64,000 nt of DNA from an unidentified bacterial endosymbiont (lineage in GTDB: Bacteria; Pseudomonadota; Gammaproteobacteria; Enterobacterales; Enterobacteriaceae). Each line of letters begins with the position of its first letter. Position 1 is the stretch's first letter. Position numbers and translations under genes: made by a program. The stretch covers positions 3,472,001-3,536,000 of the forward strand of contig NZ_OU963893.1 in the NCBI RefSeq assembly GCF_918797525.1. The letters run 5' to 3'. Shown one piece after another: positions 9,515-19,005 of this stretch. The notes beneath the pieces were generated by a model that was given only the letters and a program-made list of their open reading frames with translations, made no database searches and was not told the DNA's origin.

Positions 9515-9682
9515 TACTGGCTGGCTGCCTGTCGCAGCCGGTTATGCTATCAAACATTTCCTAAACAAATAGATTATAAAAAAATACAATTTATTCGTTC
9601 CCTCGCCTTTAGTTTGACTACTATTATCCTCTTTTCTTATTGACACAACGATTTGGTATCTATTTCCAGGAGGAGCTTGCTA

Positions 9683-10906
9683 TTGTCAATTTATAAGCAC
9701 CCAATAAATAAAGATGTCCTCGAAGCAGCCACAGAGCGTATCTCGTGGACGCTTGAGAATTTTCCACAGGTTTGCGTTTCTTTTTCCGGCGGCAAAGATT
9801 CCACCGTCATGCTCCACTTAACGGCTCAGGTGGCGAGGCGAAAAGGGAAAAAAATACACTTGCTTTTTATCGACTGGGAAGCACAGTTCACCTGTACTAT
9901 TCAACATGTCAATAAAATGATCGTGCAATACGGCGATATTATTGAGAAGTGCTGGTGGGTTGCCCTACCGCTCACCACGCAAAATTCACTGTCACAATTC
10001 CAGCCGGAATGGCAGTGCTGGGAGCCGGGTCAAAACTGGGTCCGCCAGCCGCCGGAAGATGCGATCACGGAACCCGTCTATTTTGATTTTTACCAGCCAG
10101 GGATGACGTTCGAAGCCTTTGTCCGTGCATTCTCTGACTGGTTTGCCCAAAAACGTCCGGCGGCAATGATGGTAGGGATCCGCGCCGATGAATCTTACAA
10201 CCGCTTTTTGACTATTGCCAACGCGCGAAAACAGCGTTTTGCCGATGACAAACCCTGGACGACCGTCGCTCCGGGCGGGCATGCCTGGTACATCTACCCG
10301 CTTTACGACTGGAAAACCGCCGATATCTGGACATGGTTTGCGAAAACGGGTGGTCGTTATAATCCCCTTTACGAGCTGATGTTTCAGGCCGGCGTACCGC
10401 TGCGTTATATGCGCATCTGTGAACCCTTTGGCCCGGAACAGCGCCAGGGGCTGTGGCTCTACCACGTTATTGAACCCGAACGCTGGGCTGCGATGTGTGA
10501 ACGGGTAAGCGGCGTACGCAGCGGCGGTATCTACGCCGGGCATGACAATCATTTTTATGGGCATCGCAAAATTCTGAAACCTGATCACCTCTGCTGGCGC
10601 GAGTACGCCATGCTACTTCTCGACAGCATGCCGCACGCAACAGCAGAACATTACCGCAATAAAATCGCCATCTACCTGCACTGGTATCAGAAAAAAGGTA
10701 TGCCTGATATTCCCGACCTCCAGCAAAGCGATACAGGCGCGAAAGATATTCCGTCATGGCGACGGATCTGTAAAGTGTTACTTAATAACGATTACTGGTG
10801 TCGTGCACTCTCATTCAGTCCCAACAAACCCATGCATTACCAGCTATACAATGAACGAATAAAAGCAAAACGCCAGCAATGGGGGATCTTATGCAACAAC
10901 GATTAA
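9683..10906 (+). CDS. ybdN: PP-loop (PAPS reductase-like) protein YbdN
   Basis: 407 residues from a TTG at 9683, chosen because an excellent CAGGAGGAG site lies just upstream and the product then begins like E. coli YbdN ((M)SIYK). The ATP-pyrophosphatase P-loop VSFSGGKDSTVMLHL is near residue 35. Conserved downstream blocks include GIRADESYNRF (about 170) and CEPFGPEQRQGLW (about 250). The family adenylates substrates as in sulfurtransfer or tRNA/DNA modification, but the YbdN substrate is unknown. The last 16 bases overlap ybdM, so the two are translationally coupled. Confidence 0.92.
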   Translation: MSIYKHPINKDVLEAATERISWTLENFPQVCVSFSGGKDSTVMLHLTAQVARRKGKKIHLLFIDWEAQFTCTIQHVNKMIVQYGDIIEKCWWVALPLTTQNSLSQFQPEWQCWEPGQNWVRQPPEDAITEPVYFDFYQPGMTFEAFVRAFSDWFAQKRPAAMMVGIRADESYNRFLTIANARKQRFADDKPWTTVAPGGHAWYIYPLYDWKTADIWTWFAKTGGRYNPLYELMFQAGVPLRYMRICEPFGPEQRQGLWLYHVIEPERWAAMCERVSGVRSGGIYAGHDNHFYGHRKILKPDHLCWREYAMLLLDSMPHATAEHYRNKIAIYLHWYQKKGMPDIPDLQQSDTGAKDIPSWRRICKVLLNNDYWCRALSFSPNKPMHYQLYNERIKAKRQQWGILCNND

Positions 10907-11517
10907 TCAAAGAGATGGCAAGCTATCTTCAGTCACTTCCTGAAGAACAAAAAATTGAAGCTATTAACGCCTTTCGCCAGGCGATCCACGAAAATAGCCC
11001 TTTTCACAATCAGCCCATCGACTGTGTACTGTGGATAAAACACGATGAGATTAGTGCCAATGATTACAACCCCAACAATGTCGCGCCGCCGGAAAAACGC
11101 TTGCTCACTCAATCACTGGAACTGGACGGATTCACGCAGCCGATCGTCGTGACGGAAAGTACCCCCTCACACTACGAAATTGTAGATGGTTTTCACCGTC
11201 ACGATATCGTTGCCAGTCGGGCGGCGTTAACCCGTCAGCTCAAAGGCTATATGCCGGTCACCTGCTTACGTAAAGAACGACAGAAAAAGCATGACCGGAT
11301 GGCGGCAACCATTCGCCACAATCGCGCACGTGGCCGTCACCAGATTAACGCCATGTCAGATCTGGTGCGTGAGCTTTTTCAGCTTGGCTGGGATGACACA
11401 AAAATTGGCAAGGAGCTTGGCATGGACGGTGACGAAGTGCTACGCCTTAAGCAGATCAACGGCCTGCTGGAGCTCTTTGCAGACCGCCGCTATTCCCAAG
11501 CCTGGACGGTGAAATAA
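10891..11517 (+). CDS. ybdM: ParB/sulfiredoxin-fold protein YbdM
   Basis: 208 residues. ATG 10891 is preferred over ATG 10879 because GGGGGA lies just before it and the product then matches E. coli YbdM (about 209 residues). The ParB-like core is visible in residues 45-120: NDYNPNNVAPPEKRLL, then GFTQPIVV, then YEIVDGFHRHDI, the box characteristic of ParB-like nucleases and kinases. A C-terminal helix-turn-helix-like segment (KIGKELGMDGDEVLRLKQ) follows. Pairing of a ParB-like protein with a PP-loop protein recurs in other bacteria, so YbdM probably acts with YbdN; the activity is not known. Confidence 0.9.
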   Translation: MQQRLIKEMASYLQSLPEEQKIEAINAFRQAIHENSPFHNQPIDCVLWIKHDEISANDYNPNNVAPPEKRLLTQSLELDGFTQPIVVTESTPSHYEIVDGFHRHDIVASRAALTRQLKGYMPVTCLRKERQKKHDRMAATIRHNRARGRHQINAMSDLVRELFQLGWDDTKIGKELGMDGDEVLRLKQINGLLELFADRRYSQAWTVK

Positions 11518-12678
11518 TCAGAGTTTGTTTAAGCGCTCCGCCGCTGCCAGCAGCGTTGACGCCTGTTTTGCAAAGCACAGACGAATCAGCTTATGCGGGA
11601 AAGGATCGGCGCAGAATACTGACAGCGGAATAGCCGCTACGCCCGCCTCTTTGGTCAGCCACTGGCAGAAACTCACGTCGTCCAGGCTGGAAATTGCGCT
11701 GTAGTCGGCCAGCAGGAAGTAAGTCCCTTCGCAGGGCAATATTTCCAGACGGCTTTGGCTTAAGGCATTCACAAACAGGTCCCGTCGGGAGCGGTAGAAA
11801 TCGGGCAACTGGCGATAGTGTTCCGGTTGAGCGCGCAGCATATCCGCCAGCGCCAGTTGGGCAGGGGTATTCACGGAAAAGGTCAGATACTGGTGAACTT
11901 TACGCACCTCAGCCCCGATCGCAGCGGGCGCCACGCAGTACCCCACCTTCCAGCCGGTCATGTGGTAGGTTTTACCGAATGATGAGACGGCGATGGCGCG
12001 CTCACGAAGCCGCGGATGCGCCAGCACGCTGGCGTGTCCTTCCCCGGCAAAGCAGATATGTTCATACACTTCGTCGCTAAGAACATAGATTTCATGCTCA
12101 GCGATGGCCTGCCACAGGGCGGTAAAATCGCTCTTCTGCCACACCGTCGCCGTCGGATTGTGCGGCGTATTGAGGATCACCAGCCGGGTTTTATCGCTCA
12201 GTAAGGCCGCAAACGCCTGCCAGTCAGGACGAAAGTGCGGCGGCTGCAGCGCCACGCGTTTTACCACGCCGCCGGAGAGTGTTATCGCGGGCGCGTAGCT
12301 GTCATAGCCTGGTTCAAAGCAGATCACCTCATCCCCGGTGCGCACAAGGGCCGCGATCGCAGCGTACAGCGCTTCGGTAGCACCTGCGGTTACCGTGACC
12401 TCGCTGTTGGCATCCGGTTGATAACCATAAAGTTCAGCCGTTTTATCGGCTATGGCTTCACGCAAGCTTTGCGCCCCGGTCATGGGAGCATACTGATTCG
12501 CCCCCTGCGCAACATGGTACGCCAGACGCTCCTGTAAATAGCCTGGACCGTCAAAATCCGGGAAGCCTTGCGACAGATTAATGGCATTGTGCTCCTGCGC
12601 CAGGGCGCTCATCCGGGAAAAAATAGTAGTACCGAGATTGGGGAGTTTACTGTCTGGAATCAATGGGTTGTTACTCAT
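11518..12678 (-). CDS. ybdL: Methionine aminotransferase YbdL
   Basis: 386 residues, a fold-type I PLP aminotransferase. The PLP lysine is Lys236 in SSFGKTYHMTGWKVGY, and NTPHNPT (170-176) and SDEVYEH (201-207) are the usual cofactor-contact blocks. E. coli YbdL prefers methionine and transaminates its keto acid KMTB. Here it is divergent from mtnB, whose pathway ends by producing KMTB, so YbdL probably supplies the last step of methionine salvage. MetJ-type boxes lie in the shared upstream region. Its stop codon directly abuts that of ybdM. Confidence 0.95.
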   Translation of the reverse strand: MSNNPLIPDSKLPNLGTTIFSRMSALAQEHNAINLSQGFPDFDGPGYLQERLAYHVAQGANQYAPMTGAQSLREAIADKTAELYGYQPDANSEVTVTAGATEALYAAIAALVRTGDEVICFEPGYDSYAPAITLSGGVVKRVALQPPHFRPDWQAFAALLSDKTRLVILNTPHNPTATVWQKSDFTALWQAIAEHEIYVLSDEVYEHICFAGEGHASVLAHPRLRERAIAVSSFGKTYHMTGWKVGYCVAPAAIGAEVRKVHQYLTFSVNTPAQLALADMLRAQPEHYRQLPDFYRSRRDLFVNALSQSRLEILPCEGTYFLLADYSAISSLDDVSFCQWLTKEAGVAAIPLSVFCADPFPHKLIRLCFAKQASTLLAAAERLNKL

Positions 12679-12745
12679 TGCGTTAGGCCTGCTTGTAATA
12701 CTTATGTTGCTGCCACTATAACACGATGTTAATCTTTGGCAATCA

Positions 12746-12761
12746 AGACGCTTAGACGTCT
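12746..12761. promoter_or_regulatory. MetJ operator (tandem met boxes) between ybdL and mtnB
   Basis: Two adjacent octamers, AGACGCTT (12746-12753) and AGACGTCT (12754-12761), match the met-box consensus AGACGTCT at 6 of 8 and 8 of 8 positions. A weak third unit may follow. The site can serve both divergent genes, ybdL and mtnB. Confidence 0.8.
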
Positions 12762-12800
12762 AAACAATATGACTATTCCTGGCCGGGAGGGTAAAAGGAA

Positions 12801-13415
12801 ATGACCGACAACCTGCAACTCACGCAACTGGTCGAGGCCTGCCGCTGGATAGGTGCCAAAGGTTGGGCGCCAGCCACCGGTGGCAATATGTCGGTGCGTC
12901 ATGATGAGCGCCTTTGCTGGCTCAGCGAATCCGGCAAAGACAAAGGCAGCCTGACCACGCGCGATTTTATGCAGGTAGAGATCGACACCAGTCGCGCCCC
13001 GTCAGAACGCAAACCGTCGGCCGAAACCGCGCTGCACACCCTTATTTATCGCCTTTACCCTCAGGCCAGCGCCGTATTGCACGTCCATACCGTCAACGCC
13101 ACGGTATTGTCACGGCTGGTCAAAGGCCCGGAACTGAGAATAAGCGGCTTTGAGATGCAAAAATCCCTTAGCGGGCAGACGACTCATCTGGACACCCTGA
13201 CCATCCCGGTATTTGATAACGACCAGGATATCGACGCCCTCGCCTCACGTATCGCCTGTTACGCGCAAGAACGTCCGCTTAATTATGGTTTTCTTCTACG
13301 CGGCCATGGCTTAACCTGCTGGGGACGCGATGTGGCAGAAGCCCGCCGTCATCTTGAAGGGTTGGAATTCCTTTTTGAATGCGAAATGCGTTTACGACAA
13401 CGGGAGAAAATATGA
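12801..13415 (+). CDS. mtnB: Methylthioribulose-1-phosphate dehydratase
   Basis: 204 residues, class II aldolase fold. Zinc-binding histidines are visible in VLHVHT (His94 and His96) and RGHG (His169), and the phosphate-binding region is GNMSVR near residue 28. It dehydrates 5-methylthioribulose-1-phosphate to the diketo intermediate in the methionine salvage pathway, in the cytoplasm. First gene of mtnBCD; the start follows AAAGGAA, and its stop overlaps the mtnC start (ATGA). MetJ boxes lie 40 bases upstream. Confidence 0.95.
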   Translation: MTDNLQLTQLVEACRWIGAKGWAPATGGNMSVRHDERLCWLSESGKDKGSLTTRDFMQVEIDTSRAPSERKPSAETALHTLIYRLYPQASAVLHVHTVNATVLSRLVKGPELRISGFEMQKSLSGQTTHLDTLTIPVFDNDQDIDALASRIACYAQERPLNYGFLLRGHGLTCWGRDVAEARRHLEGLEFLFECEMRLRQREKI

Positions 13416-14101
13416 TTCGCGCAATTGTGACGGATATTGAAGGGACCACCAGCGATATCTGTTTTGTCCATGATGTTTTGTTCCCCTATGCGCGTGAGCG
13501 GCTGGCGACCTTTGTGACCGCGCAGCAATACGCCGAGCCGGTCAAATCGATTCTGGATAACCTGCGCGATGAAACAGGCTCTGCGCACGCCAGCGTTAGC
13601 GAGCTTATCAATATTCTGCTCGTCTTTATAGATGAAGACCGTAAATCGACCGCGCTGAAGGCGCTGCAGGGCATCATCTGGCAGGACGGCTACGTCAATG
13701 GCGACTTTACCGGCCACCTTTACCCGGACGTACTGCCCGCGCTGGAAAAATGGAAGGCACAAGGCATTGATCTCTATGTTTATTCCTCTGGCTCCGTTGC
13801 GGCGCAGAAATTGTTATTTGGCTACAGCGACGAAGGTGATATTACTCATCTGTTCAGCGGCTATTTTGACACGCATATCGGCGCCAAGCGCGAGGTGCAG
13901 TCTTACCAGAACATAGCGACGCAAACGGGCATCCCCCCGTCGCTGATCCTGTTCCTGTCGGATATTCATCAGGAGCTGGACGCTGCTGAACAGGCAGGTT
14001 TTCGTACCCTGCAGCTGATTCGCGGCGATGATGACGGCGCAAGCCATCACCATCAGGTCCATCAGTTTGACGAGATTAATCCGGAGCAGATCCCTTCATG
14101 A
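13412..14101 (+). CDS. mtnC: Enolase-phosphatase E1 (acireductone synthase)
   Basis: 229 residues from ATG 13412, which overlaps the mtnB stop as ATGA. It is a HAD-family enzyme: motif I is [11 protein letters not shown] (residues 4-14), motif II is VYSSGS near 120 and motif III/IV is [12 protein letters not shown] near 185. It enolises the diketone phosphate and removes phosphate to give acireductone. An in-frame Met 11 codons upstream lies inside mtnB and lacks a ribosome site. Its stop overlaps the mtnD start, so the three genes are tightly coupled. Confidence 0.95.
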   Translation: MIRAIVTDIEGTTSDICFVHDVLFPYARERLATFVTAQQYAEPVKSILDNLRDETGSAHASVSELINILLVFIDEDRKSTALKALQGIIWQDGYVNGDFTGHLYPDVLPALEKWKAQGIDLYVYSSGSVAAQKLLFGYSDEGDITHLFSGYFDTHIGAKREVQSYQNIATQTGIPPSLILFLSDIHQELDAAEQAGFRTLQLIRGDDDGASHHHQVHQFDEINPEQIPS

Positions 14102-14640
14102 GCGCATTAACTGTTTTTTCTGTTAAAGACCCGAGCCAGCATCAGTGGCACACTACCGACGCGGCAGAGATCACACAACGCCTCAGCGCCAAAGGCGTAC
14201 GCTTTGAACGCTGGGCGGCCGACCGCGATATGGGCCGGGATCCTGCCCCCGAGGCGGTGATCGACGCCTATCAACATGCGATCGACAAACTGGTGGCTGA
14301 GAAAGGCTACCAGAGTTGGGACGTGATCGGCCTGCGCGCCGATAACCCGCAAAAAGAGACACTGCGCGCGAAATTCCTCAACGAGCATACCCACGGCGAA
14401 GACGAAGTGCGCTTCTTTGTCGAAGGCGCAGGGCTATTCTGTCTGCACATTGGCAATGAGGTGTATCAGGTATTGTGCGAGAAAAACGATCTGATCTCAG
14501 TGCCAGCGGGCACCCCGCACTGGTTTGATATAGGCTCCGAGCCGAATTTTACCGCCATTCGCATTTTCGATAATCCGCAAGGATGGGTCGCACAGTTTAC
14601 CGGCGACGCGATAGCGGATGCCTATCCGCGACTGGCATAG
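14098..14640 (+). CDS. mtnD: Acireductone dioxygenase
   Basis: 180 residues, cupin fold. The metal ligands are visible: His97 and His99 with Glu103 in [14 protein letters not shown], and His141 in GTPHWFD. With iron it converts acireductone to KMTB (the methionine keto acid) and formate; with nickel it gives an off-pathway product. KMTB would be transaminated by YbdL at the head of this divergent locus. Last gene of mtnBCD; the insertion-like region with phage debris begins just after it. Confidence 0.96.
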   Translation: MSALTVFSVKDPSQHQWHTTDAAEITQRLSAKGVRFERWAADRDMGRDPAPEAVIDAYQHAIDKLVAEKGYQSWDVIGLRADNPQKETLRAKFLNEHTHGEDEVRFFVEGAGLFCLHIGNEVYQVLCEKNDLISVPAGTPHWFDIGSEPNFTAIRIFDNPQGWVAQFTGDAIADAYPRLA

Positions 14641-15260
14641 CAAACATCATTTTAGGTGAGCAGCGTTTTTTAAATTGAATGTCTTTCAGACTCTCCAGGT
14701 TTTGGTCAGGAAACCACTGGCGTCAATAATATCTTCAAGGCCAACGGTTTTAACCCGCAATGTCTGATTCGAAATATCCCGATGCGTCTCACTGCCGTAA
14801 GCCAAATTATTTAATAACGGATAGTTTGCATCCGCGTCGACAATCGGCAACAGCAATTTCATGGCTTCAGTATACAGTTGGCCATTGAGGTCAAATCCCT
14901 TTTGAGCAGCCACATACACTGTTTCAAAAAAAATGAGTGATAACCGTTGCGGATCATAAAGCAGCATTTGCGGGCTGGTATTGGTTATAACCGCACAATT
15001 TGTCGTCTTTGATGACCCAGGAGTCAGCGTAATTGCTCACGCGTCAATTGCCTGTAGCGCGGCTAAATTTTCAGGACTATTTACGGTCAATTATGGATTA
15101 CCTAAAACGAAAAAATTTGCGGGTTTTGGACAGTCCAGAATTGATTATAACGTCAACATATAAGCTCGTAATGCGTGTCTTTCTCAACGCAAATTTATAT
15201 GCCTTGCTAAAAACAAAGTCACAGATTAGCATTCGACCTTTGATTTTATGTGGGTAAATT
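14641..15260. other. Intergenic stretch at the left edge of the insertion between mtnD and mtnA
   Basis: About 620 bases, AT-richer than the flanks, with no convincing complete gene. It contains the fragmentary - strand frame at 14686-14967 and short unrecognised frames. No terminator is obvious behind mtnD. Confidence 0.5.
14686..14967 (-). CDS. Unrecognised small or truncated protein
   Basis: 93 residues from the internal ATG. The frame stays open about 29 codons further upstream without another Met start, which suggests a decayed gene rather than a complete one. Its sequence (LLYDPQRLSLIFFETVYVAAQKGFD and so on) has protein-like composition with no motif I recognise. No clear ribosome site precedes the ATG. 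It lies in the AT-richer insertion beside phage debris. It could be real, a pseudogene tail or chance. Confidence 0.3.
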   Translation of the reverse strand: MLLYDPQRLSLIFFETVYVAAQKGFDLNGQLYTEAMKLLLPIVDADANYPLLNNLAYGSETHRDISNQTLRVKTVGLEDIIDASGFLTKTWRV

Positions 15261-16004
15261 ATGCGTATTTTTATAATCAATCTCGTAAATGAAACTGAGC
15301 GCTTGTCGGCCGTAACTTCCCAGTGTGCAAATTATAATCTTTCCTATGAGGTGATATCGGCCATCAATGGCCGAAAAACCCCGCAAAATCTTTTGAGCGT
15401 TATAGTCGAATCCCACGAAAATAGCGCGTTAACGCAGGGCGAGATTGGTTGCGCGTTAAGCCATTTAAGCGTGTATGCCACTATGGACGCCGAAAACATC
15501 CCTCAGGCCCTGATACTGGAGGATGACGCTGTTTTGTCGTCTTCTATCAAGGATTACCTTGCTGGCGCAAAGGAAATATTAAGCACGAAGACCCCAGAAA
15601 TGGTGCTCTTGACTGGGAACTGTTCATATAACCGATCCCTCAAGAAGACTGACAGCCTTAACCGTCAATTTCACAGGGTGATATGTGGAAGCGGCGGCCA
15701 CGGCTATGTAATCAACCTTGCAGCTGCCAGAAGGCTCTTACATGCGAATAGGCCGGTCAGACTTGAGGCGGACAGATGGACAGTATTCAGGGACCTGGTA
15801 GGTCTAAAAATATGGTGTAGCGATTTACCCGTGATCAAAAGCTGTTGCACCGCGCCTGGCACTTCTACAATCGGCTCCGAGCGAGAACGTGTTGCAAAGG
15901 CCAGAGGGCGGGCAATAAACAGACTGAAAAAAAAGGTTTCCTTTTACCAATTAAAAAGAATTAAAAACATGCTCTTAAGTAAGTTTGACGCGGCGTCGTT
16001 CTAA
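15261..16004 (+). CDS. Glycosyltransferase family 25 (LOS/LPS-type) protein
   Basis: 247 residues. The N-terminus MRIFIINLVNETERL and the blocks LTQGEIGCALSHLSVY (about 58-73) and ALILEDDAVL (about 83-92, with the EDD metal-binding acidic triplet) are the hallmarks of family-25 transferases such as the neisserial and Haemophilus LOS galactosyltransferases. These transfer a sugar from a nucleotide donor to a glycan at the cytoplasmic face. The acceptor here is unknown; a change to LPS outer core is a reasonable guess. It is isolated between mtnD and phage debris and AT-rich, which points to acquisition as cargo. The ribosome site is weak. Confidence 0.85.
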   Translation: MRIFIINLVNETERLSAVTSQCANYNLSYEVISAINGRKTPQNLLSVIVESHENSALTQGEIGCALSHLSVYATMDAENIPQALILEDDAVLSSSIKDYLAGAKEILSTKTPEMVLLTGNCSYNRSLKKTDSLNRQFHRVICGSGGHGYVINLAAARRLLHANRPVRLEADRWTVFRDLVGLKIWCSDLPVIKSCCTAPGTSTIGSERERVAKARGRAINRLKKKVSFYQLKRIKNMLLSKFDAASF

Positions 16005-16019
16005 GTAAAAATATGACCG

Positions 16020-16550
16020 TTAAGCCGTTCTTCGCCAGACCGCTACAAGACAGGATTTATTAACAACGCTTAGTGCAGATCCACTACCCACGCTTCCTGT
16101 TGCCACTGATAACGTGTGGATATAAACCGGTATGGCGACAGTATGGCTATGTGAGCCAATCGCCACGGTGTGGGTGTGCGCTCCTGCGAATGACGACGTC
16201 TTTGTACCATCGTCAAAGGAACTACTGGTTTTAGTGCCGTAGCCGTTCAGCGCCGCCAGTTGGCTGATAAGATTCGTGAACATGCCCTCCATCTGACGCG
16301 CGTTGGTGGAGGATTTACCGTCCGCAAGGCTGGTCAGTATACTGCCTAACATGGCCTTTGATACGGTCCTCCCCTGCGTGTAGTAGGCGATACGGGCCGG
16401 GAGACCATAAATTTCCAGAAAACGCCACGAGGTCGCGCAGCGTGAAGTTCTTAAACAGGTACGGCCAGGCCAGAACGCGGAATAGCCCCGAGGACGTGCT
16501 GAAGCCAGAGCGGGCGTTATGGCGGATGGACAAGTCAGCCGAACGGCCAC
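16020..16550 (-). pseudogene. Mu-like prophage remnant: portal (gp29-type) fragment fused to tail-fibre C-terminus
   Basis: Read on the - strand, one frame (about 16456-16420) gives LAWPYLFKNFTLRDLVAF. A second frame continues with LEIYGLPARI (16389-16418). Together they match the conserved Mu gp29 portal segment (IWPFIFKNYSVRDFAEF then LEIYGLPMRV) across a frameshift. After an internal deletion comes SKAMLGSILTSLADGKSS, then a histidine-rich tail-fibre stretch AHTHTVAIGSHSHTVAI (near 16150-16185) and a terminal SVVNKSCLVAVWRRTA like phage tail-fibre ends. The pieces are from different phage genes, so this is rearranged debris, not a working gene. Confidence 0.75.
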
Positions 16551-16783
16551 AATTCAGCGCCGTTTATACCGTCCTGATAAATGCCATCATCATTCAGCTT
16601 GTCATGGTATGCACGTTGCACTTTGATAAAGTACGATTCACCTTGCTCTTTCAGACACTTAAATTGAGCTTTCCGTACCATCAGTTCCGAATTCAGCTGT
16701 TCAAGCGAACGCTCAACTTCAAGACGCTCCTCTCCTGAGTCATAAACTCCACCTTCGGCACTATCTGCTTGTCGAGCGGGCAT
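16535..16783 (-). CDS. Small charged protein of unknown function, possibly phage-derived
   Basis: 82 residues. The middle (RLEVERSLEQLNSELMVRKAQF and on) is highly charged and likely helical or coiled-coil. It overlaps the Mu-like portal remnant by 16 bases in another frame. I do not recognise the family. Codon pattern and location suggest part of the same decayed prophage; it may not be expressed. Confidence 0.3.
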   Translation of the reverse strand: MPARQADSAEGGVYDSGEERLEVERSLEQLNSELMVRKAQFKCLKEQGESYFIKVQRAYHDKLNDDGIYQDGINGAELWPFG

Positions 16784-17141
16784 TCAGCCGTTGCCGAATA
16801 TTCATTACCCGTTTATTCAGGGCGGTGATATTGCATGTCGCGACTGTTGAGCGCTTTGATTTACCTGCAGCAGGAGGGCATCCCAAATCCAAATCGCGCG
16901 AACCGATTAAAACCAATGCCATTATCTACACCGCCCCTCCCGCACAATAAGAGTAAAGGCTGATTCACACCCATTTCATCTCTGAAACAAACTAAGCTAA
17001 ACACCTTATCAACATTTCCATGCTAAATGTTAATAATACCCCCGACATTAAGACTGGCGTTTATTTTCCTTTACAGCAATCCATATCGTCATCCTGCGAA
17101 TATGGATAGTAAATTTCACTTATTACAACACTGAGCTATCA
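16784..17141. other. Intergenic stretch upstream of the Ail/Lom gene
   Basis: About 360 bases. The left part contains a 42-codon + strand frame from ATG 16834 that I cannot identify. The right part is AT-rich and presumably holds the promoter of the outer-membrane protein gene. Confidence 0.4.
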
Positions 17142-17702
17142 ATGATGAAAAAAAGTATTGCCGCAGCATTATTATGTAGTGGACTATTTGTAAGCACGGG
17201 TGCGCTTGCTGACAACCATACTGTGTCGATGGGATATGCACAAAGCAATATTAAGGATTTTAAAAACCTTCGAGGCGTAAATGCCCAATACCGTTATGAA
17301 TGGGACTCTCCTGTTAGCATTATTGGCTCACTTAGCTATATGGATAGTAATAATGAAACTTTTTACAGTGATATTAACGGACTTTCTGTTAAAGGCGACC
17401 TCGATGTCAAATATCATTCCATTCTTGCTGGTCCAGCATACCGTATTAATGACTACTTAAGCCTTTACGGTTTGGTGGGAACGGCTTACACCAAAGCGAA
17501 TGTCGAGTTGACTCTGTCTGGCGTTACTGGATCAAAGAGTGAATCTGACTCCTCTACTAACTTCGCCTATGCTGCCGGGCTAGCGATTAATCCGACAGAT
17601 AATCTGTCCGTTAATGTAGGTTATGAAGGCAGTCGATCGCGATTGTACGATGATAAGATATCCTTCAACGGGTTTAATATTGGGGTTGGCTACCGTTTCT
17701 AA
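17142..17702 (+). CDS. Ail/Lom (OmpX-like) outer-membrane beta-barrel protein
   Basis: 186 residues. A signal peptide of about 23 residues (MMKKSIAAALLCSGLFVSTGALA) precedes a mature barrel with alternating strands and the terminal GFNIGVGYRF motif ending in Phe. The GYAQSNIK opening, the HSILAGPAYRINDYLSLYGLVGTAYTK block and the YAAGLAINPTDNLSVNVGYEGS block are typical of the Ail/Lom/PagC/Rck family. Members mediate adhesion or serum resistance (Ail, Rck) or are lysogenic-conversion proteins of lambdoid phage (Lom). It lies next to phage debris, so a Lom-type phage origin is plausible. Whether it confers resistance cannot be read from sequence. Confidence 0.88.
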   Translation: MMKKSIAAALLCSGLFVSTGALADNHTVSMGYAQSNIKDFKNLRGVNAQYRYEWDSPVSIIGSLSYMDSNNETFYSDINGLSVKGDLDVKYHSILAGPAYRINDYLSLYGLVGTAYTKANVELTLSGVTGSKSESDSSTNFAYAAGLAINPTDNLSVNVGYEGSRSRLYDDKISFNGFNIGVGYRF

Positions 17703-17787
17703 ATTTTAGTACAGCAATTCTAAAGCACCCGTGCTGAATAGATAAAAATTCACGAGGCGTGTAGCGACCTTCGTAAGCTGCTTTGTT

Positions 17788-17832
17788 GATGGTCAGGTAT
17801 CTGAATTAATGCCTGGAACATTCCTGACCATC
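17788..17832. repeat. Inverted repeat, copy 1
   Basis: GATGGTCAGG (17788-17797) and CCTGACCATC (17823-17832) are perfect inverted copies separated by 25 bases. The same arms with the same 25-base spacing recur at 63905-63948. Confidence 0.7.
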
Positions 17833-17872
17833 ATCATTGCTGATCGGTACGCAGTGTTGGTGTGAGGGAGAA

Positions 17873-18901
17873 TCAAACCGCACGCACCATAAACACGCCT
17901 TTTTCAACCTCTTCTGGCAGCACCACGCCCGTATCCAGCACCCAGCCGGTAATCAGCGCCGCAGGCGTAACGTCGAAGGCCGGGTTATAGACCTGCGCGT
18001 CTTCGGGTGCCCACTGCACCGCGCCAAAACTACCCGCCACGCCCGTCACTTCGCTTGCTGCGCGCTGCTCAATGGGGATCGCCTCCCCGCTCGGGCAGGC
18101 CGGATCCAGCGTGGTATACGGCGCGGCAACGTAGAACGGAATACCGTGGAATTTCGCCAGCACCGCCAGAGAATAAGTACCAATTTTGTTGGCCACATCG
18201 CCATTGGCCGCAATACGATCGGCACCCACCCACACGGCGTCTACCTGCCCTTTCGCCATCAGGCTGGCGGCCATGGAATCGGTGATCAGCTGATAGGGCA
18301 CGCCAAGCTCGCCAAGTTCCCATGCGGTTAATCTGCCACCCTGCAACAGCGGACGCGTCTCATCCACCCACACGTTGCTCACCTTCCCCTGCTGGTGCGC
18401 GCACGAAATGACCCCAAGCGCCGTGCCGACGCCCGCCGTAGCCAGCCCGCCGGTATTACAATGGGTCAACAGGCGGCTGCCGGGTTTCACCAGCGTGCTG
18501 CCCGCTTGCGCGATGGCGTCACAAAGCCGTTTGTCTTCTTCAATCAGACGTAATGCTTCGGCCGTAAGCGCCGGAACAAAGTCCTCCTGCCCCAGCACAC
18601 GCTTCATGCGATCAAGGTTGTTCATCAGGTTCACCGCGGTCGGACGAGATGCCCGCAAGGTATCCAGCGCCACGGCCAGCGCATCGCGGCTGGCTCCATT
18701 TTCGGCCAGCAGCGCCAGCAGCAGGCTTGCAGAGAGGCCAATCAGCGGTGCGCCGCGTACGCGTAAAGCGTGAATGTGCCCAACGAGCGCCTCGGTAGTG
18801 GAGGCGTCCAGCCAGCGTTTCTCCTGCGCAAGCGCCTGCTGGTCGAGAATGAAGAGCTGATTACCCGCCATCCGCAGGCTGGTCGTCTGGAATGTCTGCA
18901 T
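17873..18901 (-). CDS. mtnA: S-methyl-5-thioribose-1-phosphate isomerase
   Basis: 342 residues of the eIF2B-like isomerase family. Visible blocks are [10 protein letters not shown] (about 50), [22 protein letters not shown] (about 145-165, with the catalytic-region cysteine) and [21 protein letters not shown] (about 227-247, with the conserved Asp). It isomerises methylthioribose-1-phosphate to the ribulose form used by MtnB. It is divergent from mtnK, with three met boxes in between, and is separated from mtnBCD by the insertion. Confidence 0.97.
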   Translation of the reverse strand: MQTFQTTSLRMAGNQLFILDQQALAQEKRWLDASTTEALVGHIHALRVRGAPLIGLSASLLLALLAENGASRDALAVALDTLRASRPTAVNLMNNLDRMKRVLGQEDFVPALTAEALRLIEEDKRLCDAIAQAGSTLVKPGSRLLTHCNTGGLATAGVGTALGVISCAHQQGKVSNVWVDETRPLLQGGRLTAWELGELGVPYQLITDSMAASLMAKGQVDAVWVGADRIAANGDVANKIGTYSLAVLAKFHGIPFYVAAPYTTLDPACPSGEAIPIEQRAASEVTGVAGSFGAVQWAPEDAQVYNPAFDVTPAALITGWVLDTGVVLPEEVEKGVFMVRAV

Positions 18902-18953
18902 GTCGTTAATTCCTGGTTGCGTTGCTGTAGCACATTGTGTCAGGATGCAATTC

Positions 18954-18977
18954 AGATGTATAGACGTCTACATGTCT
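18954..18977. promoter_or_regulatory. MetJ operator (three met boxes) between mtnA and mtnK
   Basis: Three contiguous octamers are present: AGATGTAT at 18954, AGACGTCT at 18962 and ACATGTCT at 18970. They match the consensus AGACGTCT at 5, 8 and 6 positions. Tandem octamers are how MetJ dimers bind cooperatively. The site can repress both mtnA and mtnK. Confidence 0.85.
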
Positions 18978-19005
18978 TTATAACAAAACCCGTGAGGAAC
19001 AACCC

